A stretch of 64,000 bases of DNA from JBGTFE01 sp049799955 (lineage in GTDB: Bacteria > Acidobacteriota > Blastocatellia > Pyrinomonadales > Pyrinomonadaceae): assembly GCA_049799955.1 (NCBI GenBank), contig JBARIW010000146.1, positions 1 through 64,000 of the forward strand, read 5' to 3'. The stretch's first letter is position 1. Each line of letters begins with the position of its first letter. Both the position numbers and the translations under genes were made by a program. The notes below the pieces were generated by a model that was not told where the DNA came from, searched no databases, and worked only from the letters and a program-made list of their open reading frames with translations. Shown here piece after piece: positions 34,187-41,500 of the stretch.

Positions 34187-34344
34187 TTCACCACAGAGAC
34201 ACAGAGACGCAGAGATTTTTAAGAAAAATTAACAGGGATGAAGGAGATGGACAGGGATAAAAGAATAAAATTATCCTTTTCATCCTCTTCATCCCTGTTT
34301 AAATTTCTTTGCTTTTCTCTGTGCCTCTGTGTCTCTGTGGTGAA
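34187..34344. repeat. Nested double hairpin repeat
   Basis: Outer hairpin: octamers CCACAGAG, ACACAGAG, ACGCAGAG (34187-34215) paired with CTCTGTG words (34316-34344). Inside it is a second hairpin of ACAGGGATGA/AGGAGATGG/ACAGGGATAA words (34231-34260) paired with TTATCC/CATCC words (34271-34299). The outer element resembles those at 23970 and 36011 and the inner one that at 2063, as if one element had inserted into another. Confidence 0.85.
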
Positions 34345-34368
34345 ATATTTTGTGATAAACTCGAAACA

Positions 34369-35112
34369 ATGACGGAAAATCAGCAACCGATAGTCGAATT
34401 CCGGCACGTTAGTTTTGCAATCGGCGGCGCGCGGATTCTCGACGATATAAATTTGCAAATCGTAAAAGGCGAGACGCTCGCTCTTTTGGGCGAATCGGGC
34501 TGCGGAAAGACGACGACATTAAAGCTCATCAACCGTTTGTATGAACCGACGAGCGGCGAAGTTTTAGTCGAAGGAAAAGCGACGACCGCATGGGACGCGA
34601 TAAGCCTGCGCCGCCGGACGGGTTATGTTTTGCAGGAAGCCGGACTTTTTCCGCATTTTACGATTGAAGAAAACGTCGCGCTCGTCCCGCGTCTGGAAAA
34701 TTGGAGCGACGCGGAAAAACAGGCGCGCGCCTTCGAACTGCTCGAAACGGTCGGGCTAAAACCGGAAAAATTTGCCGCGCGACTTCCGCACGAGCTTTCC
34801 GGCGGGCAAAGGCAAAGAGTCGGCGTGGCGAGAGCTTTGGCGGCAAATCCTTCGCTGCTTCTGCTCGACGAGCCTTTCGGCGCGCTCGACCCGATTACGC
34901 GCAGCAATCTGCAAAAAGAATTTGCGCGGCTTGTAAAAGAATTGGGTAAAACCGCCGTTTTCGTAACGCACGATTTGCAGGAAGCGATGCTGCTCGGCTC
35001 GCGCATTTGTCTGATGGATGCGGGCAAAATCGTTCTTCTCGAAACGCCCGCAAATTTCGTCAAATCTGATTTGCCGCTGGCGCGCGCATTTCTCGAAACA
35101 ATCAATATCTGA
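34369..35112 (+). CDS. Osmoprotectant ABC transporter ATPase
   Basis: 247 residues from ATG 34369; the frame is open to 34309 but that part lies in the hairpin repeat. Walker A GESGCGKTT, Q-loop YVLQEAGLFPHFTIEEN, signature LSGGQRQRVGVARAL, Walker B LLLLDEPFGALDP, and the H-loop FVTHDLQEAM are all present. The sequence resembles OpuCA/OsmV ATPases (glycine betaine, choline or carnitine uptake) but lacks the C-terminal CBS domains of OpuCA. Its partner is the permease-binding protein fusion at 36158, on the same strand 1 kb downstream, interrupted by an opposite-strand gene. Confidence 0.9.
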   Translation: MTENQQPIVEFRHVSFAIGGARILDDINLQIVKGETLALLGESGCGKTTTLKLINRLYEPTSGEVLVEGKATTAWDAISLRRRTGYVLQEAGLFPHFTIEENVALVPRLENWSDAEKQARAFELLETVGLKPEKFAARLPHELSGGQRQRVGVARALAANPSLLLLDEPFGALDPITRSNLQKEFARLVKELGKTAVFVTHDLQEAMLLGSRICLMDAGKIVLLETPANFVKSDLPLARAFLETINI

Positions 35113-35123
35113 AAAAATCGCGT

Positions 35124-35894
35124 TTAATACGGAAATCTATTGGGTTTTATCGTGTGCGTAACGCTGGTCGAACTGAAATCGATAGAAGGCTCGTTGGCAA
35201 TCATGCCCACGATTACCGTTGTTTTACTGCTCACTTCAAGATTTGTCGAAACCCGAAGCGATTCGTTTTTATTTATGTTCAGCTCTGAAAATTCAAAAGT
35301 TTTGAAATTTACCACTTCACCTCTGAGCGTATATTTTCCGGCTTCCGGCGACGAAAAGCTGTAGTAGCCGTTTTCGTCCGTCGTCGTTTGCAGCGTTTGT
35401 TTGGTTTCCAGATTTGTCAGTGTAATCTTAACGCCCGGAACGACCGCGCCGTTCGCGTCTGTGATTGTGCCTTCGACGATGTTCGATTCGTTTTTTGTTT
35501 CGGTTCGCAAAATCTTAAATTGTGAAGTTTCCTTGCAGACCTGCGCTTTTTTTGAATTGCTCTGACCGAAACCGACGGAAAATAAACCGATAATCGACGC
35601 CAGAGCCGCTCCGGCAAAACGCGCCGTGCGCTTGTAAAAGGCTCGAAGCCCGACCGGACAATCTTTTGTTATCACGGTCCCGTCGGCGCGCCTGTAAATC
35701 CGACCGCAGATTCTGCCTTCGGTTTTTTTAATCAATTTCTGAGCTTCCGCGCCCGACAATTCCGAAATGTTATAGACACTCAGGCTGCACAACTTGCAAA
35801 AACGGGTTTTTTCGTCGCCCGACATATTTTCCCAGCCGACGGAGCAGGGCGATGCGATACGAAGCTTGTTAACGTCAAATTTTTGTCCGGTCAT
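35124..35894 (-). CDS. Membrane protein with carboxypeptidase-like regulatory domain
   Basis: 256 residues. The N-terminal 85 residues form a small cytoplasmic cysteine-containing module (IASPCSVGWENMSGDEKTRFCKLCSLSVYNISELS, then CGRIYRRADGTVITKDCP) known from many Acidobacteriota and Bacteroidota proteins. One membrane segment follows at about 92-110 (GAALASIIGLFSVGFG). The exported part (about 140-225) is a carboxypeptidase-regulatory/transthyretin-like beta domain (GTITDANGAVVPGVKITLTNLETKQTL...). It sits head-on between two halves of the osmoprotectant transporter, so it probably inserted there. Function unknown. Confidence 0.72.
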   Translation of the reverse strand: MTGQKFDVNKLRIASPCSVGWENMSGDEKTRFCKLCSLSVYNISELSGAEAQKLIKKTEGRICGRIYRRADGTVITKDCPVGLRAFYKRTARFAGAALASIIGLFSVGFGQSNSKKAQVCKETSQFKILRTETKNESNIVEGTITDANGAVVPGVKITLTNLETKQTLQTTTDENGYYSFSSPEAGKYTLRGEVVNFKTFEFSELNINKNESLRVSTNLEVSSKTTVIVGMIANEPSIDFSSTSVTHTIKPNRFPY

Positions 35895-36010
35895 TTCTGG
35901 TAAATTCCTTTTTCAAATTTCGGATGCGGCGAATTTTAATTTTAGTTGCTTCGGCGCAAAATGTTTCTGCTACAATTTGATTTGCGAAGGCTTTGCACAA
36001 AACAGAAAAA

Positions 36011-36101
36011 CTCGGTGTTCTTTGTGAAAAGCTTTGTGTTCTCTGTGTTAAAGCTGATTTTTAACACGGAGAACACTGAGATTTCACAGAGAGCCGCAGA
36101 G
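36011..36101. repeat. Hairpin repeat of GTGTTCT / ACACGGAGA words
   Basis: Left arm words GGTGTTCTTTGTG, TTGTGTTCTCTGTG; right arm AACACGGAGAACACTGAG and CACAGAGAGCCGCAGAG. Imperfect pairing over about 42 bases, ending 57 bases before the permease ATG. It belongs with the CACAGAG family at 23970 and 34187. Confidence 0.65.
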
Positions 36102-36157
36102 AATTTATAATTTCGGATTGCCTATTTCTTTATTTTTGCGCAAAGCCTTTTACAAAG

Positions 36158-37720
36158 ATGAATTTTTTCGAGTTTCTCAGGCAAAACTGGTTTGAGCTTC
36201 TCGCCTTGACGCGCGAGCATCTTTTTCTCGTTTTCGTTTCGACCGGCTTGGCTATTCTCGTCGGCGTGCCGCTCGGCATTCTTCTGACGCGCATAAAATC
36301 TCTGCAAACCTGGATTTTGGGCGTTGCCAGCGTGATGCAGACGATTCCAAGTCTCGCGCTGTTCGGCTTGCTGATTCCGATTCCGTTTATCGGCGGCATC
36401 GGCGCGCGGACGGCGATTATCGCGCTCGCGCTTTATTCGTTTTTGCCCGTGATTCGCAATACGGTAACGGGAATTTCAGGCGTTGATTCGCGAACAAGGG
36501 AAGCGGCGACGGCGATGGGAATGACCGATTGGCAGATTTTGAAAATGGTCGAGCTTCCGCTCGCGATGCCCGTGATTCTGACGGGAATTCGCGTTGCAGT
36601 CGTCATTTCGGTCGGCGTGGCGACGGTCGCGGCGGCGGTCGGCGCGGGCGGGCTTGGAACTTATATTTTTCGAGGGCTTCGGCAGAACGACAATAATTTA
36701 CTGCTCGCGGGCGCGCTTTCGTCGGCAATTCTGGCGCTGGTCGCGGATTTTGCGCTCGGACAATTCGAAAAATCTTTCGATTTTAGAAATCGTGTTTCTT
36801 CCGGGCGAAGAAAATTTGTCGCCATCGGCGCGGCAGCTTTCGTCGCGCTTCTTCTCGGTTTGAGTTTTATTCCAAATTCCAAATCTCAAATCTCAAACCA
36901 AAACGCCGGTTCGGAAATTTCAAATCAAAACGTGCGCGTCGGCTCGAAGGATTTCACCGAATCGATGATTTTAGCCGAGATTTTGGCGCAGATATTAGAG
37001 AAAAAAGGCTTGACGGTCGAACGCCGGTTCGAGCTCGGCGGAAATCTCGCGCACGACGCGCTCCTTTCGAATCAAATCGACGTTTATCCCGAATACACCG
37101 GAACGGCTTACACGGCGATTTTGAAACATCAGCCGATTACAAACGCGGGCGAGGTTTACGAGCAGACAAAACGCGAATACGCGGAAAAATTTAATCTCTC
37201 GGTCAGTCCTTCGCTCGGGTTTTCAAACGATTTCGCAATTCTCGTGCGCGGCGATGTCGCCAGAAAATCGAATCTGAAAACGATTTCCGACGCCGTTCCC
37301 GTTTCACGAAACTGGCAAGCCGGATTCGGTCAGGATTTTATGTCGCGTGCCGACGGTTATGCGGGATTTTCGAAAGCTTACAATTTTAATTTTTCGAAAC
37401 AGCCGCGCGAGATGGATTTGTCTTTGACTTATCGCGCGTTAAAATCGGGCGAAGTCGATTTGATTGCGGGAAATTCGACCGACGGTTTGATTTCCGCGCT
37501 CGACCTTTTTCAGCTTGAAGACGACAAGCGTTATTTTCCGCCCTATCAAGCCGTTTTTATCGCGCGGCAGGACAAGTCGGAAATTCTGCGCGAAGCATTT
37601 GAAAAATTAAACAATGTGATTTCAACCGAAGAAATGCGAAAGCTGAATTACGCGGTTGACGGCGAAAAGATTTCTCCGAAACAAGTCGCCGAAAATTGGC
37701 TGAAAGCGAAAGGCTTTTAG
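36158..37720 (+). CDS. Osmoprotectant permease fused to its binding protein
   Basis: 520 residues combining two subunits. Residues 1-215 are the ABC permease (five to six helices; EAA-type loop REAATAMGMTDWQILKMVELPLAMP). After a linker helix (about 220-245), residues 260-520 are an OpuAC-type substrate-binding domain (VRVGSKDFTESMILAEILAQILEKKG, then YPEYTGTAYTAILK and KVSEVDLIAG-like segments). Fused permease-receptor forms of the OpuC/EgtU/choline uptake type are known. Ligand could be glycine betaine, choline, carnitine or ergothioneine; the sequence alone does not decide. Works with the ATPase at 34369. Confidence 0.9.
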   Translation: MNFFEFLRQNWFELLALTREHLFLVFVSTGLAILVGVPLGILLTRIKSLQTWILGVASVMQTIPSLALFGLLIPIPFIGGIGARTAIIALALYSFLPVIRNTVTGISGVDSRTREAATAMGMTDWQILKMVELPLAMPVILTGIRVAVVISVGVATVAAAVGAGGLGTYIFRGLRQNDNNLLLAGALSSAILALVADFALGQFEKSFDFRNRVSSGRRKFVAIGAAAFVALLLGLSFIPNSKSQISNQNAGSEISNQNVRVGSKDFTESMILAEILAQILEKKGLTVERRFELGGNLAHDALLSNQIDVYPEYTGTAYTAILKHQPITNAGEVYEQTKREYAEKFNLSVSPSLGFSNDFAILVRGDVARKSNLKTISDAVPVSRNWQAGFGQDFMSRADGYAGFSKAYNFNFSKQPREMDLSLTYRALKSGEVDLIAGNSTDGLISALDLFQLEDDKRYFPPYQAVFIARQDKSEILREAFEKLNNVISTEEMRKLNYAVDGEKISPKQVAENWLKAKGF

Positions 37721-37756
37721 CAAAAAATGCGAACGGTTTAGTCAACAAAAAATTTA

Positions 37757-37786
37757 TTGAACGGAAAGTTGAAACGGGCGTATAAT
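37757..37786 (+). promoter_or_regulatory. Sigma70-type promoter
   Basis: TTGAAC at 37757-37762, 18-base spacer, TATAAT at 37781-37786, 76 bases before the ATG at 37862. It would drive the glycine-zipper/SHOCT gene. Confidence 0.5.
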
Positions 37787-37861
37787 TAAGCGTCTTTTAA
37801 ATAAACGGTCGAAAATTTTTGACCTTCGGACATTTGCAGCAAAATCAAAAGGAAAAACTCT

Positions 37862-38209
37862 ATGGAAAACAACGAAAAGAAAACAAACGAAGAGGAAGAA
37901 AACGAAAAAACCGGGAAATTATCGGGCTTAGGCGCGGGCGTGATTACCGGCGCGGTAATTGGCTCAGTTGTGCCAATTGTCGGTACGTTTGTCGGCGGCG
38001 TGGTCGGCGGCGTGGTTGGCAGCGAAGTCGGCAAAAAATACGGCGGTTCGCTTTTGAATAAATTCAGCGGCAAAGATAAAAATCAAGCCGCGTCCGCCGA
38101 AAAGACGGACGTAACGGCGGAATTGCAAAAGCTCGCCAAACTGCACAAAGACGGCGTTTTGGACGACGATGAATTTAAAGCCGCGAAAGCTGCGCTGCTG
38201 AATTTATAA
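37862..38209 (+). CDS. Glycine-zipper protein with SHOCT domain
   Basis: 115 residues. A charged Lys/Glu/Asn N-terminus (1-20) is followed by a glycine-zipper membrane segment (about 22-58: repeated Gly at short intervals as in GAVIGSVVPIVGTFVGGVVGG) and a C-terminal SHOCT-like motif (about 85-115: ELQKLAKLHKDGVLDDDEFKAAKAALL). SHOCT domains are oligomerisation or targeting modules; glycine zippers insert in membranes. No signal peptide. A likely promoter lies upstream and a terminator downstream, so it is monocistronic. Function unknown. Confidence 0.75.
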   Translation: MENNEKKTNEEEENEKTGKLSGLGAGVITGAVIGSVVPIVGTFVGGVVGGVVGSEVGKKYGGSLLNKFSGKDKNQAASAEKTDVTAELQKLAKLHKDGVLDDDEFKAAKAALLNL

Positions 38210-38237
38210 TTAATTAAAATCGGGAATAAATATTAAT

Positions 38238-38264
38238 AAAGCGGAGTCGAGCGGCTTCGCTTTT
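38238..38264 (+). terminator. Probable terminator
   Basis: AAAGCGGAG, eight-base loop, CTTCGCTTT then T; one mismatch in the stem. Follows the glycine-zipper gene. Confidence 0.6.
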
Positions 38265-38670
38265 CTCGTATTTATCAAAATCAGTTTCCGCTAATTTATT
38301 GAAATTATTTTAGTTATTAGCTTAAACCGTTATTTTAGCTTGCAACAGCGCACACTAATAGTGCATCATAGATAACAGGAATAACCTGCTTTCATTCATC
38401 AACGGTGTTTCGCCAACGAGGCGTATTTGGATAGTTCGAGAGTCGGTTCGATAATAATTGTAGAAGCCGCTCAAGTTGTTTTGAGCATTCGAACGCAAGC
38501 CCTTCGCTGCATACCGTTTCACTAAGGAACACTTTCGTTAGACACTTCTTTTAACTCCTGAAAAATGGGAGCGTCTGTCGTATTTTGCCTGCAAAACGTT
38601 TTTTTGCGGGCGAATGCTGAAAACAAAACGTTTGTGTTTTTTGGTCGAGAATTTACTATAAAAATTTAGA
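38265..38670 (+). other. Long structured region upstream of DEAD-box gene
   Basis: About 400 bases with no ORF. Hairpins: CAGG/CCTG (38376-38388), CGCC/GGCG just after it, GCTCAA/TTGAGC (38469-38486), and GCCTGCAAAA with TTTTGCGGGC (38587-38611), followed by a short ACAAA/TTTGT hairpin with a T-run (38623-38642) directly before the ATG. It could be a long 5' leader with attenuator-like hairpins, as cold-shock RNA helicase genes often have, or a small RNA. No tmRNA, RNase P or 6S signature was recognised. Confidence 0.4.
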
Positions 38671-39876
38671 ATGAATTTCAAAGAATTAGGCTTGCAGTCT
38701 GCTCTTGCAGAGAAATGCGAGTCAATCGGCTATACAGAGCCGACACCTATACAACAAAAAGCTATCCCGATGGTTCTGGAAGGCTTGGACATTATCGCCT
38801 GCGCCGAAACCGGCACGGGCAAAACGGCGGCTTTTCTGCTGCCGATTATACAAAATCTGGCGGCGAGAAAAGCAAAAGGAACTGCGGTTCTGATTCTTGC
38901 GCCGACTCGTGAGCTTGCAAATCAAACCGAAGCGGCTTGCCGCGAGCTTGCGCCGAAGAAAATCCGTTGCGTCTGTCTTATCGGCGGCGCGGCTTATAAC
39001 CGGCAGATTGACGGTTTGCGAAACAAACCCGACATTATCGTCGCCACGCCCGGACGCCTGATGGACTTTATGGAGCGCGGCTCGATTGATTTTTCAAATC
39101 TCGAAGTTCTCGTTTTAGACGAAGCCGACCGGATGCTCGATATGGGATTTTTGCCCGCGATTAAACGGATTGTGAAAACTCTGCCGATTGAACGTCAGAC
39201 ACTCTTTTTCTCGGCAACGATGTCGCCGGAAATCGAAAAAATCGCTTATTCGATTATGAAAGACCCGGAAATCATCGACGCCAGCCGTCGCGGAACACCG
39301 GCGGTAACAATCGAACAGACGGCTTATCCGGTCGCGGCGCAGTCGAAAATGACGCTTCTGCTGGACTTGCTCGAACGCGAGAAATTTGAAAAAGTTTTAG
39401 TTTTCACCAGAACGAAACGCGGCGCAGACCGTCTTTCGCATATTCTTGAAGCTCGTTCGCACAGCGCGACGCGCATTCACGGCGACCGCTCGCAGTCGCA
39501 GCGCGAAGCCGCTCTGCGCGGTTTCAAAAACGGAAAAACGCGCGTTTTGGTCGCAACCGACGTTGCCGCGCGCGGAATCGATGTCGATTCGGTCTCGCAT
39601 GTGATAAACTATGATGTGCCGGAAGTGCCGGAAGATTACGTTCACCGTATCGGTCGGACGGGACGCGCCGGACATAAAGGTCGCGCGATTACGCTTGTAA
39701 CCGCGATAGAAGAGCCGACGATGCGCGCAATCGAACGCCTCACGGGACAAACCGTCGAGCGCGTCTTATTGCCGGATTTCGGCGGTATTATGCCGATGGC
39801 AGTCAGCCCAGCCAAAAAATTGGCGACGGGGAAAAAGAAAAGCTTTCGCTCTTTTCGCCCGCGTCGTTCCAGATAA
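38671..39876 (+). CDS. rhlE: DEAD-box RNA helicase, RhlE-like
   Basis: 401 residues. All helicase motifs are present: Q motif PTPIQQKAIP, motif I AETGTGKTA, Ia PTRELA, II DEAD, III SAT, then ATDVAARGIDV and HRIGRTGRAG (motif VI). The C-terminus is a short basic tail (KKKSFRSFRPRRSR) typical of RhlE proteins, which remodel ribosome assembly intermediates and help in RNA decay, especially in the cold. The long structured region upstream may regulate it. The next gene (39895) follows after 18 bases and is probably co-transcribed. Confidence 0.93.
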   Translation: MNFKELGLQSALAEKCESIGYTEPTPIQQKAIPMVLEGLDIIACAETGTGKTAAFLLPIIQNLAARKAKGTAVLILAPTRELANQTEAACRELAPKKIRCVCLIGGAAYNRQIDGLRNKPDIIVATPGRLMDFMERGSIDFSNLEVLVLDEADRMLDMGFLPAIKRIVKTLPIERQTLFFSATMSPEIEKIAYSIMKDPEIIDASRRGTPAVTIEQTAYPVAAQSKMTLLLDLLEREKFEKVLVFTRTKRGADRLSHILEARSHSATRIHGDRSQSQREAALRGFKNGKTRVLVATDVAARGIDVDSVSHVINYDVPEVPEDYVHRIGRTGRAGHKGRAITLVTAIEEPTMRAIERLTGQTVERVLLPDFGGIMPMAVSPAKKLATGKKKSFRSFRPRRSR

Positions 39877-39894
39877 AAAAAGGAAGATAAAGTT

Positions 39895-40248
39895 ATGAAA
39901 AATACAGAAAAATTTGAAGTCGGTCAGACAATCGAAATTATGTGCTCGGTCTGCGAAACCGAGAAAGAACACACAGTCGAAACCGTAACCAAACAGGGAC
40001 AAATTACAAAATCGATTTGTCAGACCTGCGAGACAGCCAGCACGTTCAGCCGCGGCGTGAAAACGTCCGTGGCGATGACCAAAGGCAGAACCGCTTCGCC
40101 GTATGACCGCACGCGCAAATATCGCAAAGGTCAGGCGCTGATGCACTCGACCTTCGGTCAGGGCGAAGTTACGGCAGTTATCGAGCCGCAAAAAATCGAC
40201 GTTCTTTTCGGCGACCAAACTCGCCGCCTGATTCACTCGCAGGAGTAA
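39895..40248 (+). CDS. Small CxxC protein co-transcribed with the helicase
   Basis: 117 residues. The N-terminal half has two CxxC pairs (CSVC and CQTC, about 24 residues apart) that could bind zinc. The C-terminal half (KGQALMHSTFGQGEVTAVIEPQKIDVLFGDQTRRLIHS) resembles the small SH3-like barrel seen at the ends of some helicases and CarD-type proteins, where it binds nucleic acid or polymerase. Start at ATG 39895 behind AAAGGAAG. Together with its position behind rhlE this suggests an RNA- or ribosome-related partner, by inference only. A bidirectional terminator follows. Confidence 0.7.
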   Translation: MKNTEKFEVGQTIEIMCSVCETEKEHTVETVTKQGQITKSICQTCETASTFSRGVKTSVAMTKGRTASPYDRTRKYRKGQALMHSTFGQGEVTAVIEPQKIDVLFGDQTRRLIHSQE

Positions 40249-40272
40249 GTTTCGGAAATTAATTTAAAACAA

Positions 40273-40303
40273 AAAAGGCGAAGATGAAAATTCTTCGCCT
40301 TTT
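40273..40303. terminator. Bidirectional terminator
   Basis: AAAAGGCGAAGA (40273-40284), seven-base loop, TCTTCGCCTTTT (40292-40303): 12 perfect pairs with A- and T-runs. It separates converging genes. Confidence 0.92.
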
Positions 40304-40323
40304 CTTTTTGTCTGCAAATAAAT

Positions 40324-40650
40324 TTATCTGCGTTTCAGAATAAATCCGAGAACCAGACCGACCGCCGCCGAAATCAGAATCGTCTGTCCGGGTTTTTGCC
40401 GCGCGTATTCTTTCGCGTCTTCAATCAATTCCTTCGGGTCTTTGTTCGATAATTCTTTGAATTTATCGCTCGCCTGAACGAATGTTTCGCTGGCAAAATC
40501 TTTCGCTTTCATTGCCGCGTCCTGTATTTTCTGCCCGTATTCTTCGGCTTGTGCCTGAAATCCATCCATATAATTCGTCTCCTTGTCTTCGCCGTTGTAT
40601 AAATCCGTTTTTACCAAACTTTGTTCGTTAGTTGCTTCAAATTCTGCCAT
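40324..40650 (-). CDS. ElaB/YqjD/DUF883-family membrane-anchored protein
   Basis: 108 residues, long amphipathic helix with many charged residues (about 25-80) and one C-terminal membrane segment (ILISAAVGLVLGFILKRR, about 90-108). The NKDPKELIEDAKEYARQKPGQT block before the anchor is the DUF883/YqjD pattern. E. coli relatives (YqjD, ElaB) tether ribosomes to the membrane in stationary phase and protect under stress. Good ribosome-binding site (AAGGAGAA) before ATG 40650. Function here is inferred from the family. Confidence 0.82.
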   Translation of the reverse strand: MAEFEATNEQSLVKTDLYNGEDKETNYMDGFQAQAEEYGQKIQDAAMKAKDFASETFVQASDKFKELSNKDPKELIEDAKEYARQKPGQTILISAAVGLVLGFILKRR

Positions 40651-40769
40651 TTTTCAAATTCTCCTTCCAAGATTTGTTTTTAAAACTCAGGGCTTTGATG
40701 CCTTTTGCCTTCAGAAAGTTGATACGAAAGTTTTTTCGATTAAGTTCTTGTTAAATGTTTCACAAACTC

Positions 40770-40810
40770 TTGACAAACTTCCGGGAATTTGAGAAAGTAA
40801 GTGCTTACTT
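40770..40810 (+). promoter_or_regulatory. Promoter and palindromic operator of the efflux operon
   Basis: TTGACA at 40770-40775 is a perfect -35. The dyad AAGTAAG-TG-CTTACTT at 40795-40810 covers the expected -10 to +1. It lies immediately before the tetR gene, so it is probably the site at which the TetR protein represses its own operon. Confidence 0.65.
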
Positions 40811-40832
40811 ACTTGATGTAGGGAGTAAATTA

Positions 40833-41480
40833 TTGATTAAAGAGTTAGGAACGAATGAAGCGGTAACGGGCAGAATGTCGGGCGACGAGCGCCGCAAACA
40901 GATTCTGCGCGTCGCCATCAAACTTTTTGCAAACGAAGGTTTTAACGGGACGACGACAAAGAAAATCGCGGCGGAAGCGGGCGTTTCCGAAGCGATGGTT
41001 TTTCGCCATTTTGCGACGAAGCGCGAGCTTTACAACGCGATTTTAGACCAAAAAGCCTGCGAAGGCGGAAACCCGAATCCATGTGAATGGGCGAGTGAAG
41101 CGCTTGCCGTGAAAGACGACGAGCAGTTTTTTTATCAAATAATTTTGCACGCGCTCAATCATCACGAAGAAGACCCGGAATATATGCGGCTTCTTTTTCA
41201 CTCGGCGCTCGAAGGACATGAGCTTGCCGAGATGTTTGTCGAACAAAACATCGTTCCGCTTTACGAGTTTATGAGCGCGTATATCAGCCAGCGCCAAGCG
41301 GACGGCGCGATTCGCGACGACATCAATCCGCGTGTAATCATTCGCGCATTTGTCGGGATGATGATTCATCATTCGCTGAATAACTCGCTCTGGGACAAAA
41401 ATCGAAGAATTTTGGATATATCGAACGAGGAAGCGGCGCGCGCGTTTGTCGAGATTATTTTAAGCGGAATAAAGAAATAA
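40833..41480 (+). CDS. TetR-family repressor of the RND operon
   Basis: About 215 residues from TTG 40833, which has GGGAG eight bases upstream; an ATG at 40875 (MSGDERRK) is the alternative. The open frame runs to ATG 40755, but that region holds the promoter and operator. The TetR HTH is at RRKQILRVAIKLFANEGFNGTTTKKIAAEAGVSEAMVFRHFATKRELY. The helical C-terminal domain (about 90-215) binds an unknown inducer. Directly precedes the efflux genes at 41501, so it likely autoregulates and controls the pump in response to a toxic compound. Confidence 0.9.
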   Translation: MIKELGTNEAVTGRMSGDERRKQILRVAIKLFANEGFNGTTTKKIAAEAGVSEAMVFRHFATKRELYNAILDQKACEGGNPNPCEWASEALAVKDDEQFFYQIILHALNHHEEDPEYMRLLFHSALEGHELAEMFVEQNIVPLYEFMSAYISQRQADGAIRDDINPRVIIRAFVGMMIHHSLNNSLWDKNRRILDISNEEAARAFVEIILSGIKK

Positions 41481-41500
41481 TTTCCTGCGGAAAAGAGAAA

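Noticed and set aside
38330..38660. tmRNA, RNase P RNA or 6S RNA
   Set aside because: No tag-peptide ORF or tRNA-like ends, no RNase P conserved core, and no single long rod with a central bubble.
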